Assembly: GCA_030704615.1 (NCBI GenBank)
Contig: CM060731.1
Location: 81,326,756 to 81,390,755, forward strand
Direction: 5' to 3'
DNA from: Takakia lepidozioides
Taxonomy: Eukaryota; Streptophyta; Takakiopsida; Takakiales; Takakiaceae
DNA length: 64,000 nt
Position numbers and translations under genes: made by a program. The notes under the pieces were generated by a model. It was not told where the DNA came from and searched no databases. It worked only from the letters and a program-made list of their open reading frames with translations. Positions 55,458 to 64,000 of the stretch are shown here, piece by piece. Numbering within the stretch: the stretch's first letter is position 1; each line of letters starts with the position of its first letter.

Positions 55458-55947
55458 TATGTGGGCATGTTGGTGGTACCGCGACCATGTTGGTGTGTGA
55501 CAAATGCTCAAGGGGGTGGCACATGGGATGATGATTGACACCGCCACTTGAGGAGGTTCTTAGTGGGAGAATGGTGGTGTGTCCACGATGGGCCTTGGAT
55601 AGAGGTAGTGGGGCATGACAGTGGTTGGGTTGACAAGTGATCAAGGTCTAGCTAACGGGAGTTCAAGGGACACCCAATTGAGCCATGGATTGCGGAAGGC
55701 GAGTAGTAATGAGGGGCTACTTTTGCACCCGGCCTCTTGATCTATTGTCTTCAGATACTGGGACTTGGGCGATTGATGACCAAGCGATGATCGTATTGGG
55801 ATGGATACTTGTCAGCTATCCGGTGATTAGAGGGACCTAATCACTAGGCTAGGGGGCGATTGTGATATAGCTTTCTAGGATTGTGTGCTTAGATTGTGTG
55901 GTGGACAGCGATGTATGTTGTGGCACGGTGCTTAGGAGCACGATAGC
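55458..55947 (+). pseudogene. PHD finger C-terminal part and 3' end of pol (copy B)
   Basis: Right after the insertion a frame reads CGHVGG, then TMLVCDKCSRGWHMG; after a small frame change it reads LTPPLEEVLSG and VCPRW. This is the second half of a PHD zinc finger (C-x-x-C...GWH...L-T-P-P-L...W/V-C-P). The first Cys is on the far side at 47600-47616. PHD fingers bind histone H3 tails. The remaining sequence to 55947 is broken pol end and untranslated region. Confidence 0.75.
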
Positions 55948-55965
55948 TGTCATGGTTTTAGTCAA

Positions 55966-56477
55966 TGCTCCATTTCATGGACTTGGCCAAAAGATATACG
56001 CCTTTGAAGCGGCCTCATTCAATGCCAAATTAGCTAGCACAGTGGGTGTCTCAGACCTGGATTTTGAGATGACCCTTGTTTTCTCCACATACTGGTCATC
56101 AGACCTTGTGTAGGACTCTTAAGCTCCCACAACATCTTTCCATGCTCCATTTCATGGACTTGGTCATAAGATATAGGCCCCATTTGGAAGGCCTGCTTCA
56201 ATGTCCAATAGTTGGGATAGTGGGTGTACATAAAATTTGATATGAACCTCTCTTTTTCTCCACATCTTTGTCTTGGACTTGTGTAGGCCTCCCTAAGGCT
56301 CCCATAACATCTTTTCATGCTCCATTTCATGGATTGGGTCAAAAGATACGGGCCCCAGATGGAAGGCCTCATTCAGTGCGAAATAGTTGTTATAGTATAT
56401 GTCTCAGACCTGAAACGTGACAAGACCATTTTATTTTTTTTTTCCCCATATGTGAGTTCTCAATCCTTGTGTAGGCT
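55966..56477. repeat. ~177-bp tandem repeat (continues after the 56-kb element)
   Basis: TGCTCCATTTCATGGA recurs at 55966, 56143, 56318 and, beyond the inserted retroelement, at 63459. Each unit holds 'aaaagata..ggcc', 'tgtgtagg.ct' and 'aagct(t)cccat'. The third unit was the target site of the 56478-63425 element. The array starts one base after the 17-base remnant of the methyltransferase element's 3' LTR. Confidence 0.8.
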
Positions 56478-57199
56478 TGTCGCGCCCCCTTGCCTTGAGA
56501 GCAGGGGGGTCGGACACATGAGGGGCTGCCCCTGTGGTGGGGGCAGCGGCAGCGATAGGTATGGGGGGCTGAGCACCCTTGAGTGCCCAAGGCACTCAAG
56601 GAGGCGGAGGCGCTCACTAGGTGGAGCCCCGCACACCGGGTTGCGGTGGGGGTGGCTCCACAAGGGGTGGTGGTAGCTTAGCGGGACTTAGTGGGGGTGG
56701 CATAGGACTCACCATGGGGGCGGAGACCTCGTGGTGGGAGTCGTGGGGAGTCTTGGGACTCATCACGGTCCATAGGGGCCGTGGTGAGTGGGCCAAGACT
56801 CACCGCGACTCATCACCGGGAGTCGAGGGTTTTCGTGGTGGTTCGCCATAAAATGGCATGGCAGTTTGTGAAACCCCGCGAACAGCTACAGAAGTATATA
56901 TGGGAGTAGTAACCCCGAGAACGGTGCAAGCCCGTTGGTGACCAAAAACTAGTGAGTAAGCGAGCGAGCCGGAAAGCGACCAAAGAGTGGGGAGCTGTTT
57001 CGGACTGCCATCTACCAAAGGAATTCCACTAGGCCCAAATAGGTGGAGGGTTAGTGGGGGAGCGAAGGGGGACCGTTATGTCCCGGTGAGCAGCCGAAGC
57101 TCCAAGTTTGGCCCGGCGGCCAGGTTGGGAGTCAGGCGCGCGCATCAAAGCGAGTAACTATGACTTGAAGGGGAGTTTATCGAAGTGAGGTGCGCGACA
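56478..57199 (+). repeat. 5' LTR of the 56-kb Ty3/gypsy element (722 bp)
   Basis: TGTCGCGC...GCGCGACA, with AGGCT before it, against AGGCC after the 3' LTR. Comparison with the neighbouring tandem unit (gtgtaggcct) shows AGGCC is original. It contains an AGTATATAT TATA-like box near 56893 and the 76-codon Gly-rich open frame at 56621-56851. Confidence 0.95.
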
Positions 57200-57201
57200 C
57201 T

Positions 57202-57213
57202 TGGTATCAGAGC
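57202..57213 (+). other. Primer-binding site for initiator-Met tRNA
   Basis: TGGTATCAGAGC lies two bases after the LTR end, as in most plant LTR retroelements. It starts minus-strand DNA synthesis. Confidence 0.9.
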
Positions 57214-57254
57214 TTAGAGTTCAGTACGCGATCGTCCTTGGGATTGGCCTCATC

Positions 57255-58320
57255 ATGGGGTCGGGCAAGCCAAAGCGAAAGCGGAACGGCCCAAAAGATG
57301 ATGATCCTGGTGAGCCCGATGGGGGCGACGTGTCACCGAGGCGGCCGTTTGAGGGAGCGATGCACGTTTCCGAAAACGAGGCCGCTCAAGAGCGGGAGGA
57401 ATCCGAGGAGTCGGAGCCCGAGGAATCCTTGAGAGCTCCGACCGACCAACAGATGCCTCCCATGCCGGCAGCTTTTGGGAAGGGTTGTTGGCGCAGTTTG
57501 GCGGGACGCTGAAAGACGTGTTGAGGGGCTAATGCCACTTCCACTAAGGGCGAAGTTTAAGGTGAAGCCTAATGAACCAGGCACCTTCGAGGGCGTCCGA
57601 AATCGGAAGGCACTCAACACCTGGCTCTTAGAGCTAGAGCAGTACTTCCGGGCGGCCAAGTTGAGTGACGAGGATCGGGTGGAAGTGGCTCCCACCTATT
57701 TGAGGGGCTATGCTCAACAATGGTGGCAGAAACGCCTTCATGACCGAGGTCCAAGCCCGGAAACCTTGAACTGGAGTGGGTTCAAGGAATTGATGAAGAG
57801 ACAGTTTGTGCCCCTCAACGCGTCCTGGCTTGCCCGGGACAAGATGAGGAATTTGAAGCAAACAGACGACATTCGGGGATATGTCCAGGCTTTCAATGTG
57901 CTTTTGCTCGAAGTCGCGGACATGGCAGAACCAGAAATGGTCTTCAACTTTGTGGGCGGACTGGCCCCATGGGCCAGGCGGAAGTTGGAGGAGAAGCCAC
58001 CTAAGACTTTGAACGAGGCAATTGAGAGGGCTGAATGTTTCTCAGATGTCCCTAGGGGTGAAAGACAAGGTCGTACGGAGCTGAACCACAAGAAGACCCG
58101 GCGGGAAGGTGACTCCTTCCGACCGGAAAAGAAGTGGGATAGGCCACGCGGCGACAATGGCACGGAAATCGAAGGGAGGGCCTTCACACGTCAAGGCGGC
58201 ACCCGGTGCTTCGAAAGGAAAAGCGGGTGGAGCGGCTTATGGCGGACAGAAGGTGACCTTTGATGGAGTGTGTTTCAATTGCAGAGAGCCCGGGCACATG
58301 ACCAAGAAGTGCACGAAACC
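57255..58320 (+). pseudogene. Gag with zinc knuckle (56-kb element)
   Basis: ATG at 57255 opens a Lys/Arg then Glu-rich N-terminus. Two indels near 57480-57530 shift the frame. Then 57530-58160 carries the capsid core (WLLELEQYFRAAKL, QQWWQKRL, FKELMKRQFVPLN, VFNFVGGLAPWARRKLEE). After another shift near 58170 the zinc knuckle CFNCREPGHMTKKC (58268-58315) is in frame with protease. Confidence 0.85.
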
Positions 58321-58900
58321 CCGACAATTGAACATGACTCGGGCAACCATGGAGCTGTCGGAAGATACCATCAGTTGCTTGGTGGAAGCGGTAGTCGCCA
58401 GGACTTGCAAGGTAGGCAAATATTCTTGTGAGTTGTATCAGGAAACTAACGCATTGCGTAAAGGGAGTCACTTATTGTTCGTGGATGGGATAATATCTGG
58501 AACTAACGTGTCATTGTTGGTGGACACAGGAGCGTCGCACTCCTTCATGACACCGGCAACGGCACAAAAGTTGGGACTCCCGACAACTGACGTAGGGGCC
58601 TCTATTGAGGTGCGTTCTGCAAAAGGAGAACCGCAATTGGCGACGAGGTTGGCGTTCGATGTTCCTCTTCAACTGGGGAGTTGGGAGGGACGTGAGAACT
58701 TCACCGTCTGCGAGATCGATGGAATGGATCTCATTTTGGGGATGACCTTTTTGAGCAAATCCGGAGCGGTCATAGATGGCCGCATGAGGGTAGTCACGCT
58801 GCCATGTTGGAATGGTGGCGAGGTCTTACGAGTTTCGGAAACGCCCAAACCCGTGGGAGGGCGAATAAACCTTCTGTCAGCAAGGAGTGGGCCGTGGAGG
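58321..58900 (+). pseudogene. Aspartic protease (56-kb element)
   Basis: In frame with the zinc knuckle. VSLLVDTGASHSFM is the catalytic DTG (about 58525), and [10 protein letters not shown] is the second conserved hydrophobic block. A frameshift near 58850 separates it from RT. Confidence 0.85.
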
Positions 58901-60735
58901 AGGCACACGAGCCCCAGTTTTTGCTCTACATTAGAGAAGTGAAGGGTGAAGGCGATGGAGAGCCGAGCCCAGATTGGATCAAAGGGATTTTGGAGAAATA
59001 CCATGATGTGATGCCGGAGGATTTGCCAAGCGGCTTGCCACCGCGAAGAGGAGTTGACCACAAGATTGAGGTGATACCGGGATCGGAACCGCCTGCCAAG
59101 GCGCCCTACCGGTTGAGCCACAGAGAGTTGGTCGAGCTGAAGACTCAGCTCAAGGATCTAATGTCAAAGGGGTACATCCGGCCGAGTAAGTCACCTTACG
59201 GAGCCCCGGTGCTATTTGCAGACAAGAAGGATGGGACGCTGCGGATGTGTGTCGATTACAGGGCTCTGAATAAGGTGACTATCAAAAACCGGTACCCTTT
59301 GCCAAGGATCGACAACCTTTTCGATCGGTTGGCAGGAGCGAAGTATTTCAGCCGGATCGATCTACGCTCCGGCTATCATCAAATTCGAGTGGCGGAAGGA
59401 GATGAGGAAAAGACCGCGTGCAGGACGAGGTATGGTTCGTATGAGTTCTTGGTGATGCCTTTTGGGCTCACCAACGCACCCGCGACCTTTAGCACGCTGA
59501 TGAACAGTCTTTTCCAGGAGTGGTTGGATGACTTTGTGATCGTGTACATCGACGACATCTTGGTGTATTCGAAAACAAAGGAGGAGCACCTAGAGCACCT
59601 CAAAAGGGTGTTCCAGAAATTGCGAGAATGGAAGCTGTATGCCAAAGCTTTAAAGTGCGAATTCGGGGTCACAAAAGTGGAGTTCCTGGGGCATGTGATT
59701 ACACAGGATGGGATCAAAATGGATGATAGAAAGGTGAGGGCGATCTTGGACTGGGAGCCTCCGACTTCGGTCCCGGGAGTGCGATCCTTCCTTGGACTCG
59801 CCTCCTATTATCGGAAGTATGTGAGAAATTTTGCCAAGATCGCGGGGCCGTTGTCAGACCTTCTGTGTAAATCTAAAGTCTGGGCATGGAACACATTTTG
59901 TGGCCAAGCTTTTGCTGAATTGAAGCAGCGGATGGCGGAAGCTCCAGTCTTGAAAATCCCGGAGTTTGATCGTCCGTTCGAGATACATACAGATGCGTCG
60001 GACTTCGCGATTGGGGGTGTACTGATGCAAGATGGACGTCCAGTGGCTTACGAAAGTAAGCAACTGAATGAAGTGGAGCGACGGTGGCCGACGCACGAGA
60101 AAGAGATGAAGGCGGTGGTGCACTGTCTTGAGCTTTGGCGCCACTATGTTGGTTCCAACCCAGTAAAGGTGTTCACGGACAATGTCACGGTGAAGTATTT
60201 TGCCACGCAGCCCAAGTTGTCCCCAAAACAACTTAGGTGGCAAGATACTTTGGCGGTGTTCGACGTGGATATCCAGTACAAACCGGGACGAGACAACGTG
60301 GTGGCCAATGCTTTAAGTAGAAAGCAGCAGATGTACAAAGGCGAGACGGCGCTCCAAAGGAAGATCCGGAAGGCTTCCCGGAAGGATGAGCTGGCGAAGT
60401 CCGTGATGCAGGACTTGAGGATGGGGGTTAAATCGCAGTTTCACTTGCAAAATGGACTGCTCCGGTATAAGCAAAAGCGTCTCTACGTGCCGAAGGGAGG
60501 GATCAGAGATAGCCTCTTGAGAGAATGCCATGATAGCCCGCTTGCGGGCCACGGCGGAGCCAAGCGCACTGCGGCACTCTTGAAGAAAGAGTATTTCTGG
60601 CCCAAACTGAGGGAGGAGGCAGAGGAGTATGTCAAGACATGCACCATATGCCAACAAAACCGGAGCGAGTACAAAAAGCAAGCGGGGCTGTTACAACCCT
60701 TGCCGATTCCAGAGGGGACTTGGGAAAATGGTTTT
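58850..60735 (+). CDS. Reverse transcriptase, RNase H and integrase zinc domain (56-kb element)
   Basis: An open frame of more than 620 codons. [34 protein letters not shown], and [10 protein letters not shown] with the catalytic YIDD (59545-59556). RNase [36 protein letters not shown] and the [13 protein letters not shown] ending. Integrase N-terminus: [11 protein letters not shown] (with H) and CTICQ for the HHCC zinc site. All key residues of RT and RNase H look intact. It copies the element RNA into DNA; it is made as part of a gag-pol polyprotein. Confidence 0.95.
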
Positions 60736-61795
60736 CATGACTGCTATGCCGCTGTCAAAAGGATTCGATGCAATCATGGTGGTGGTGGATAGGTTCAGTA
60801 AAATGGGCCATTTCATCCCCACCAAGGAGACGGCAATGGCACAGGAAACAGGGCGACTTTACTTCGCCCACGTCTTAAAGCATCATGGAGTCCCGAAGGA
60901 TATTGTCTCGGACCGCGATCCAAAGTTTACGAGTAAATTTTGGAGGGCACTTTGGAAGAAGATGGGGACGAGGCTGAAAATGAGCACCGCCTTCCGACCT
61001 ACGACCGACGGCCAAACAGAAAGAGTGAATTCCGTAGTGAAGCAGATCTTGCGGAATTACGTGTCGGCAGACCAAACAGACTGGGTGGAACACTTAGACG
61101 CGGCAGAGTTCTGTTATAATAACACAGAACACTCCGCAACGGGAGTTTCCCCTTTCGTATTGGTCTATGGAAAAGCACCTCTGGTGCCGACAAGTTGGGC
61201 CGAACAGGACGTTGAGAAACCGGCAGTAGCGGCAGTACTGGAAGAACGCGAGCGTTTGTTGAAGCTCACAAAGTACAACATTGCCAAAGATAGGAAACGG
61301 TATGAAAGGCAGACGAATCGGAAGCGGAGGGAAGTGAAGTTTGAGGCAGGCACAGAGGTCTGGTTGAACATCAAGAATTTCCGACTACCTCCGGAAGTCA
61401 GTCCGAAGTTCGTACCTCCGTATGCGGGACCCTTTCGCATTCGGAAGGTTATGAATGAGGATGTGTATGAATTGGAGTTGCCGGCAAACAGCAAGGTGCA
61501 CCCAGTATTCCATGTCTCCCTTTTGAAGCCTTACTTCAAAGATGAAGCGCGTCCGAATCGGCAACAAGTGTTGCGTCCGCCACCTATGCTGTTGGATCAT
61601 GAAAATGAACCTCAGTACGAGGTGGAGGCAATACTTAAGTCGAGGAAGTTCAAGAACCGAGAAACGGAGTATCTCGTCAAATGGAAGGGCTATCATCAGG
61701 TGGAGGCATCTTGGGTGCGTGCCTCAGAAATGGGAAACGCATCCGAGGCGGTTGCAGCTTTCGAAGGGCGACCTCAAAAGCGGAAGAAGCGTTGA
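60736..61795 (+). CDS. Integrase core and chromodomain (56-kb element)
   Basis: A single-base loss near 60730 puts the integrase core into another frame. At the place of the first catalytic Asp (usually MDFI.xLP) the frame reads MVFMTAMP, so that Asp is Val. The second Asp ([12 protein letters not shown]) and the Glu (TDGQTERVN) are present. The GPY/F-like region reads [11 protein letters not shown], followed by [12 protein letters not shown]. It ends with a chromodomain ([29 protein letters not shown]) and a Lys/Arg tail before TGA. Confidence 0.92.
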
Positions 61796-62699
61796 TGGGG
61801 ACATCAACCTTGGAGCATGGGGGAGGAAATGCATGCTTAGCCCGGCTTAGCTAGCTTAGGAATCCGATTGCAAAAACTTGTATTGTACAAAACGTGCTAT
61901 AAATGAAATGGCTTCCAAATGTTGTGCGTCCTATTTTGTTTGGAATGGTGATGCATGGTATGGTTGGCTAGTGTGTAGAATGCATGCTAGCTTATAAAAG
62001 TGGGAGAGGTAAATTGGGTTAATCGTGTGTTTGCGTAGTGCCGAAATCGGGTGACCCCCATCCAAGGGGCAAGGAAATTGCGCCTTCTTTGGGAGTTCAC
62101 GTGCTAGTGCGCACCTGGCGCGTGCGCGTACTATAACTGCGCTACCGAGGGGGTTGCCTTGTAGTGCGGGCTAACACGGAAGCTACGTGCTTCTGTTCAC
62201 GTACTATAATCGTGTAGCCTCGGGACGAAGTCGTAGTGCGGCTTCGGCGTGTTCCCGTACCTCAGGCCAGCATTCCAAGGCGGACCCAATTGTAATGATT
62301 GGGGCGCACGGTTGGTTCAAGGTTATCTTCCTAGTCAAAGAGGGTTCCAGGTGAACCCTTGCTCAAGGTGATGCCAAAAGCGGCATCATGAGCGGTCGCA
62401 AGCAATATTGTTGCAGTAAGGCGATTCGATCCTCGGGGAGGATCGTTCCTTGGCCTTGAAGTAGGCCAAGAAGAGTGCACTGGGAGGAGCTGGAGAGGCT
62501 CCACCCTTGGCCGGGACTTGGAGGAAGTCGGCCGAACTAGCTAGTGGAGAGTAGAGTCAAGTGTGGGGTTTGATTCTTTGCCATGGGACGCCATGGTACG
62601 GAAACAAACTCCTTGATGTGGGACGCCACAACTTGGATGTTCGTTTCTACAAAATGGACAAGTCGATGAGGACATCGACTCCTTGTTGGTAGGGGTGTG
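61796..62699 (+). other. 3' untranslated region of the 56-kb element
   Basis: About 900 bp with no coding frame. Two related blocks, 'gcgcgtgcgcgtactataactgcgctacc' and 'gttcacgtactataatcgtgtagcc', lie near 62115-62220. A G-rich tract (ggtaggggtgtg) precedes the 3' LTR and probably serves as polypurine tract. Confidence 0.7.
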
Positions 62700-63425
62700 T
62701 GTCGCGCCCCCTTGCCTTGAGAGCAGGGGGGTCGGGACACATGAGGGGCTGCCCCTGTGGTGGGGGCAGCGGCAGCGATAGGTATGGGGGCTGAAGCACC
62801 CTTGAGTGCCCAAGGCACTCAAGAAGGCGGAGGCGCTCACTAGATGGAGCCCCGCACACCGGGTTGCGGTGGGGGTGGCTCCACAAGGGGTGGTGGTAGC
62901 TTAGCGGGACTTAGTGGCGGTGACATAGGACTCACCATGGGGGCGGAGACCTCGTGGTGGGAGTCGTGGGGAGTCTTGGGACTCATCACGGTCCATAGGG
63001 GCCGTGGTGAGTGGGCCAAGACTCACCGCGACTCATCACCGGGAGTCGAGGGTTTTCGTGGTGGTTCGCCATAAAATGGCATGGCTGGTTGTGAAACCCC
63101 CGCGGACAGCTACAGAAGTATATATAGGGAGTAGTAACCCCGAGAACGATGCAAGCCCGTTGGTGACCAAAAACTAGTGAGTAAGCGAGCGAGCCGGAAA
63201 GCGACCAAAGAGTGGGGAGCTGTTCCGGACTGCCATCTACCAAAGGGAATTCCACTAGGCCCAAATAGGTGGAGGGTTTAGTGGGGGAGCAAAGGGGGAC
63301 CGTTATGTCCCGGTGAGCAGCCGAAGCTCCAAGTTGGCCCGGCGGCCAGGTTGGGAGTCAGGCGCGCGCATCAAAGCGAGTAACTATGACTTGAAGGGGA
63401 GTTTACCGAAGTGAGGTGCGCGACA
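62700..63425 (+). repeat. 3' LTR of the 56-kb Ty3/gypsy element (726 bp)
   Basis: Nearly identical to the 5' LTR. It starts TGTCGCGC and ends GCGCGACA, followed by AGGCC. It carries the same Gly-rich open frame at 62844-63074. Confidence 0.95.
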
Positions 63426-64000
63426 AGGCCTCTCTAAGGCTTCCATATCATATTTCTATGCTCCATTTCATGGACTTGGTCAAAAGATACAGGCCCTCCG
63501 GGTCACTCCCAGTATTTTCAAAACCACGCGAGAACAAATATAGGGTGTAGTTTATTTTTTTGAGATAAATTTTAGAAAAGCCTTACTTAGAAATAATGGT
63601 AGGACAATATCCGTTCACCCAGTTGTTTTTTTAAAATTGTCACAAAAAATCCAGAGTTTTACATAAAAAAATTAATGTAATAAAAGATTTTATCTACAGA
63701 ATAATATATCCATCCTTATGAAGTTTCTCATATTTCATCCAACTCTAATCCATCAGGATGAAATCTTCTCAAAATTTTATTCATTCATCAGACTTATTTG
63801 ATGAATAAGCCTGCTCTACCAAAATCTGGGGTCCTTCGATTATGATGTTTTTGAATTGGTTCTCTAAAGGTAGATGTCACCTGAAGTTCAAATATGATTC
63901 CAGTGATACACAGTGGATTGATATTGAGACCATAATCTCAATAGTGACTATAACATTTGAACCACCTCAGAACTTGTACTCTTTAGATCCAAATGATATT
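63426..64000. other. End of tandem repeat, then AT-rich DNA
   Basis: 63426-63500 resumes the interrupted ~177-bp repeat. From about 63540 to the window end the DNA is AT-rich, with no motif-bearing frame and no repeat I could relate to the rest of the window. Confidence 0.5.

Larger units (their letters stand above)
37542..55964 (+). mobile_element. Methyltransferase-carrying Ty3/gypsy element, copy B, with nested insertion
   Basis: Plus-strand order: LTR, gag (40.6-41.5 kb), protease (42.07-43.13), C5-methyltransferase (43.28-44.4), RT (44.9-45.5), RNase H (45.6-46.13), integrase (46.4-47.5), PHD finger (start at about 47.6, continued at 55.46). The first 17 bases of a 3' LTR (TGTCATGGTTTTAGTCA) lie at 55948-55964. 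A 7.83-kb insertion (47625-55457) splits the PHD finger. Without it the element is about 10.6 kb. Almost every domain has stops or shifts. The 3' LTR is lost to a tandem repeat that starts at 55965. Confidence 0.85.
56478..63425 (+). mobile_element. Near-complete chromodomain Ty3/gypsy retrotransposon (6.95 kb)
   Basis: LTRs at 56478-57199 and 62700-63425, primer site TGGTATCAGAGC at 57202-57213 (initiator-Met tRNA type), gag, zinc knuckle, protease, RT, RNase H, integrase, chromodomain, a ~900-bp untranslated 3' part and a G-rich tract before the 3' LTR. The 5-bp duplication differs by one base. Only a handful of single-base indels break the polyprotein, so it is the youngest autonomous-type element in the window. 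Related LTRs occur at 1139-1864 and 29982-30703. Confidence 0.95.

Noticed and set aside
1-64000. CRISPR arrays, bacterial operons, ribosome binding sites
   Set aside because: None seen. Introns with GT-AG borders and plant-type LTR elements show nuclear eukaryotic DNA, and the palindromes at 53 kb have irregular spacing and no spacers of fixed length.

Overview
The window looks like repeat-rich nuclear DNA of a green plant or streptophyte alga. It holds two intron-split host genes with GT-AG introns, both on the minus strand. One is a plastid-type chaperonin 60 beta gene (11.5-15.9 kb, first exon perhaps near 16.7 kb). The other is an E2F/DP-family cell-cycle regulator gene (18.5-24.0 kb). 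The plastid chaperonin, the many chromodomain Ty3/gypsy elements with a tRNA-iMet-type primer site, and a cytosine methyltransferase inside an LTR element lead me to favour a charophyte-like alga (Chara-like). The species is an inference, not a reading.

Layout. 0-1.9 kb: LTR fragments on the minus strand. 1.9-8.1 kb: copy A of a Ty3/gypsy element that carries a C5-cytosine DNA methyltransferase domain; it lies on the minus strand and its LTR is about 2.98 kb. 8.1-25.2 kb: host DNA with a foldback element, CPN60 beta, the E2F/DP gene, LINE remnants, and a short mitochondrial-type small-subunit rRNA fragment in a CPN60 intron. 25.17-32.26 kb: a degenerate chromodomain Ty3/gypsy element on the minus strand with a perfect TTTGG target duplication. 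It contains a nested MITE (TA duplication) and a nested solo LTR (ATAAT duplication). 32.3-37.5 kb: AT-rich DNA with a degenerate ~167-bp tandem array, a dead PIF/Harbinger transposase, and a broken coiled-coil/RING-like gene. 37.5-55.96 kb: copy B of the methyltransferase element on the plus strand, in the order LTR, gag, protease, C5-methyltransferase, RT, RNase H, integrase, PHD finger. A 7.8-kb DNA segment with a TATGT duplication and imperfect terminal inverted repeats interrupts its PHD finger. That segment carries a SWIM-like ORF, an amino-methyltransferase-like split gene, an array of perfect palindromes, and a nested 2.0-kb CACTA element. 55.97-56.48 kb: a ~177-bp tandem repeat. 56.48-63.43 kb: a nearly complete chromodomain Ty3/gypsy element with 722/726-bp LTRs and a 5-bp duplication. 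63.43-64.0 kb: AT-rich DNA with nothing recognised.

The main points of interest are as follows. An LTR retrotransposon family encodes a cytosine methyltransferase between protease and RT and a PHD finger at the end of pol. A separate DNA transposon-like insertion inside it carries a beta-class amino-methyltransferase-like gene. Nearly all mobile-element genes here carry stops or frameshifts, so these are relics of families whose intact copies would lie elsewhere. All homology calls were made by eye from motifs; no database search was run.
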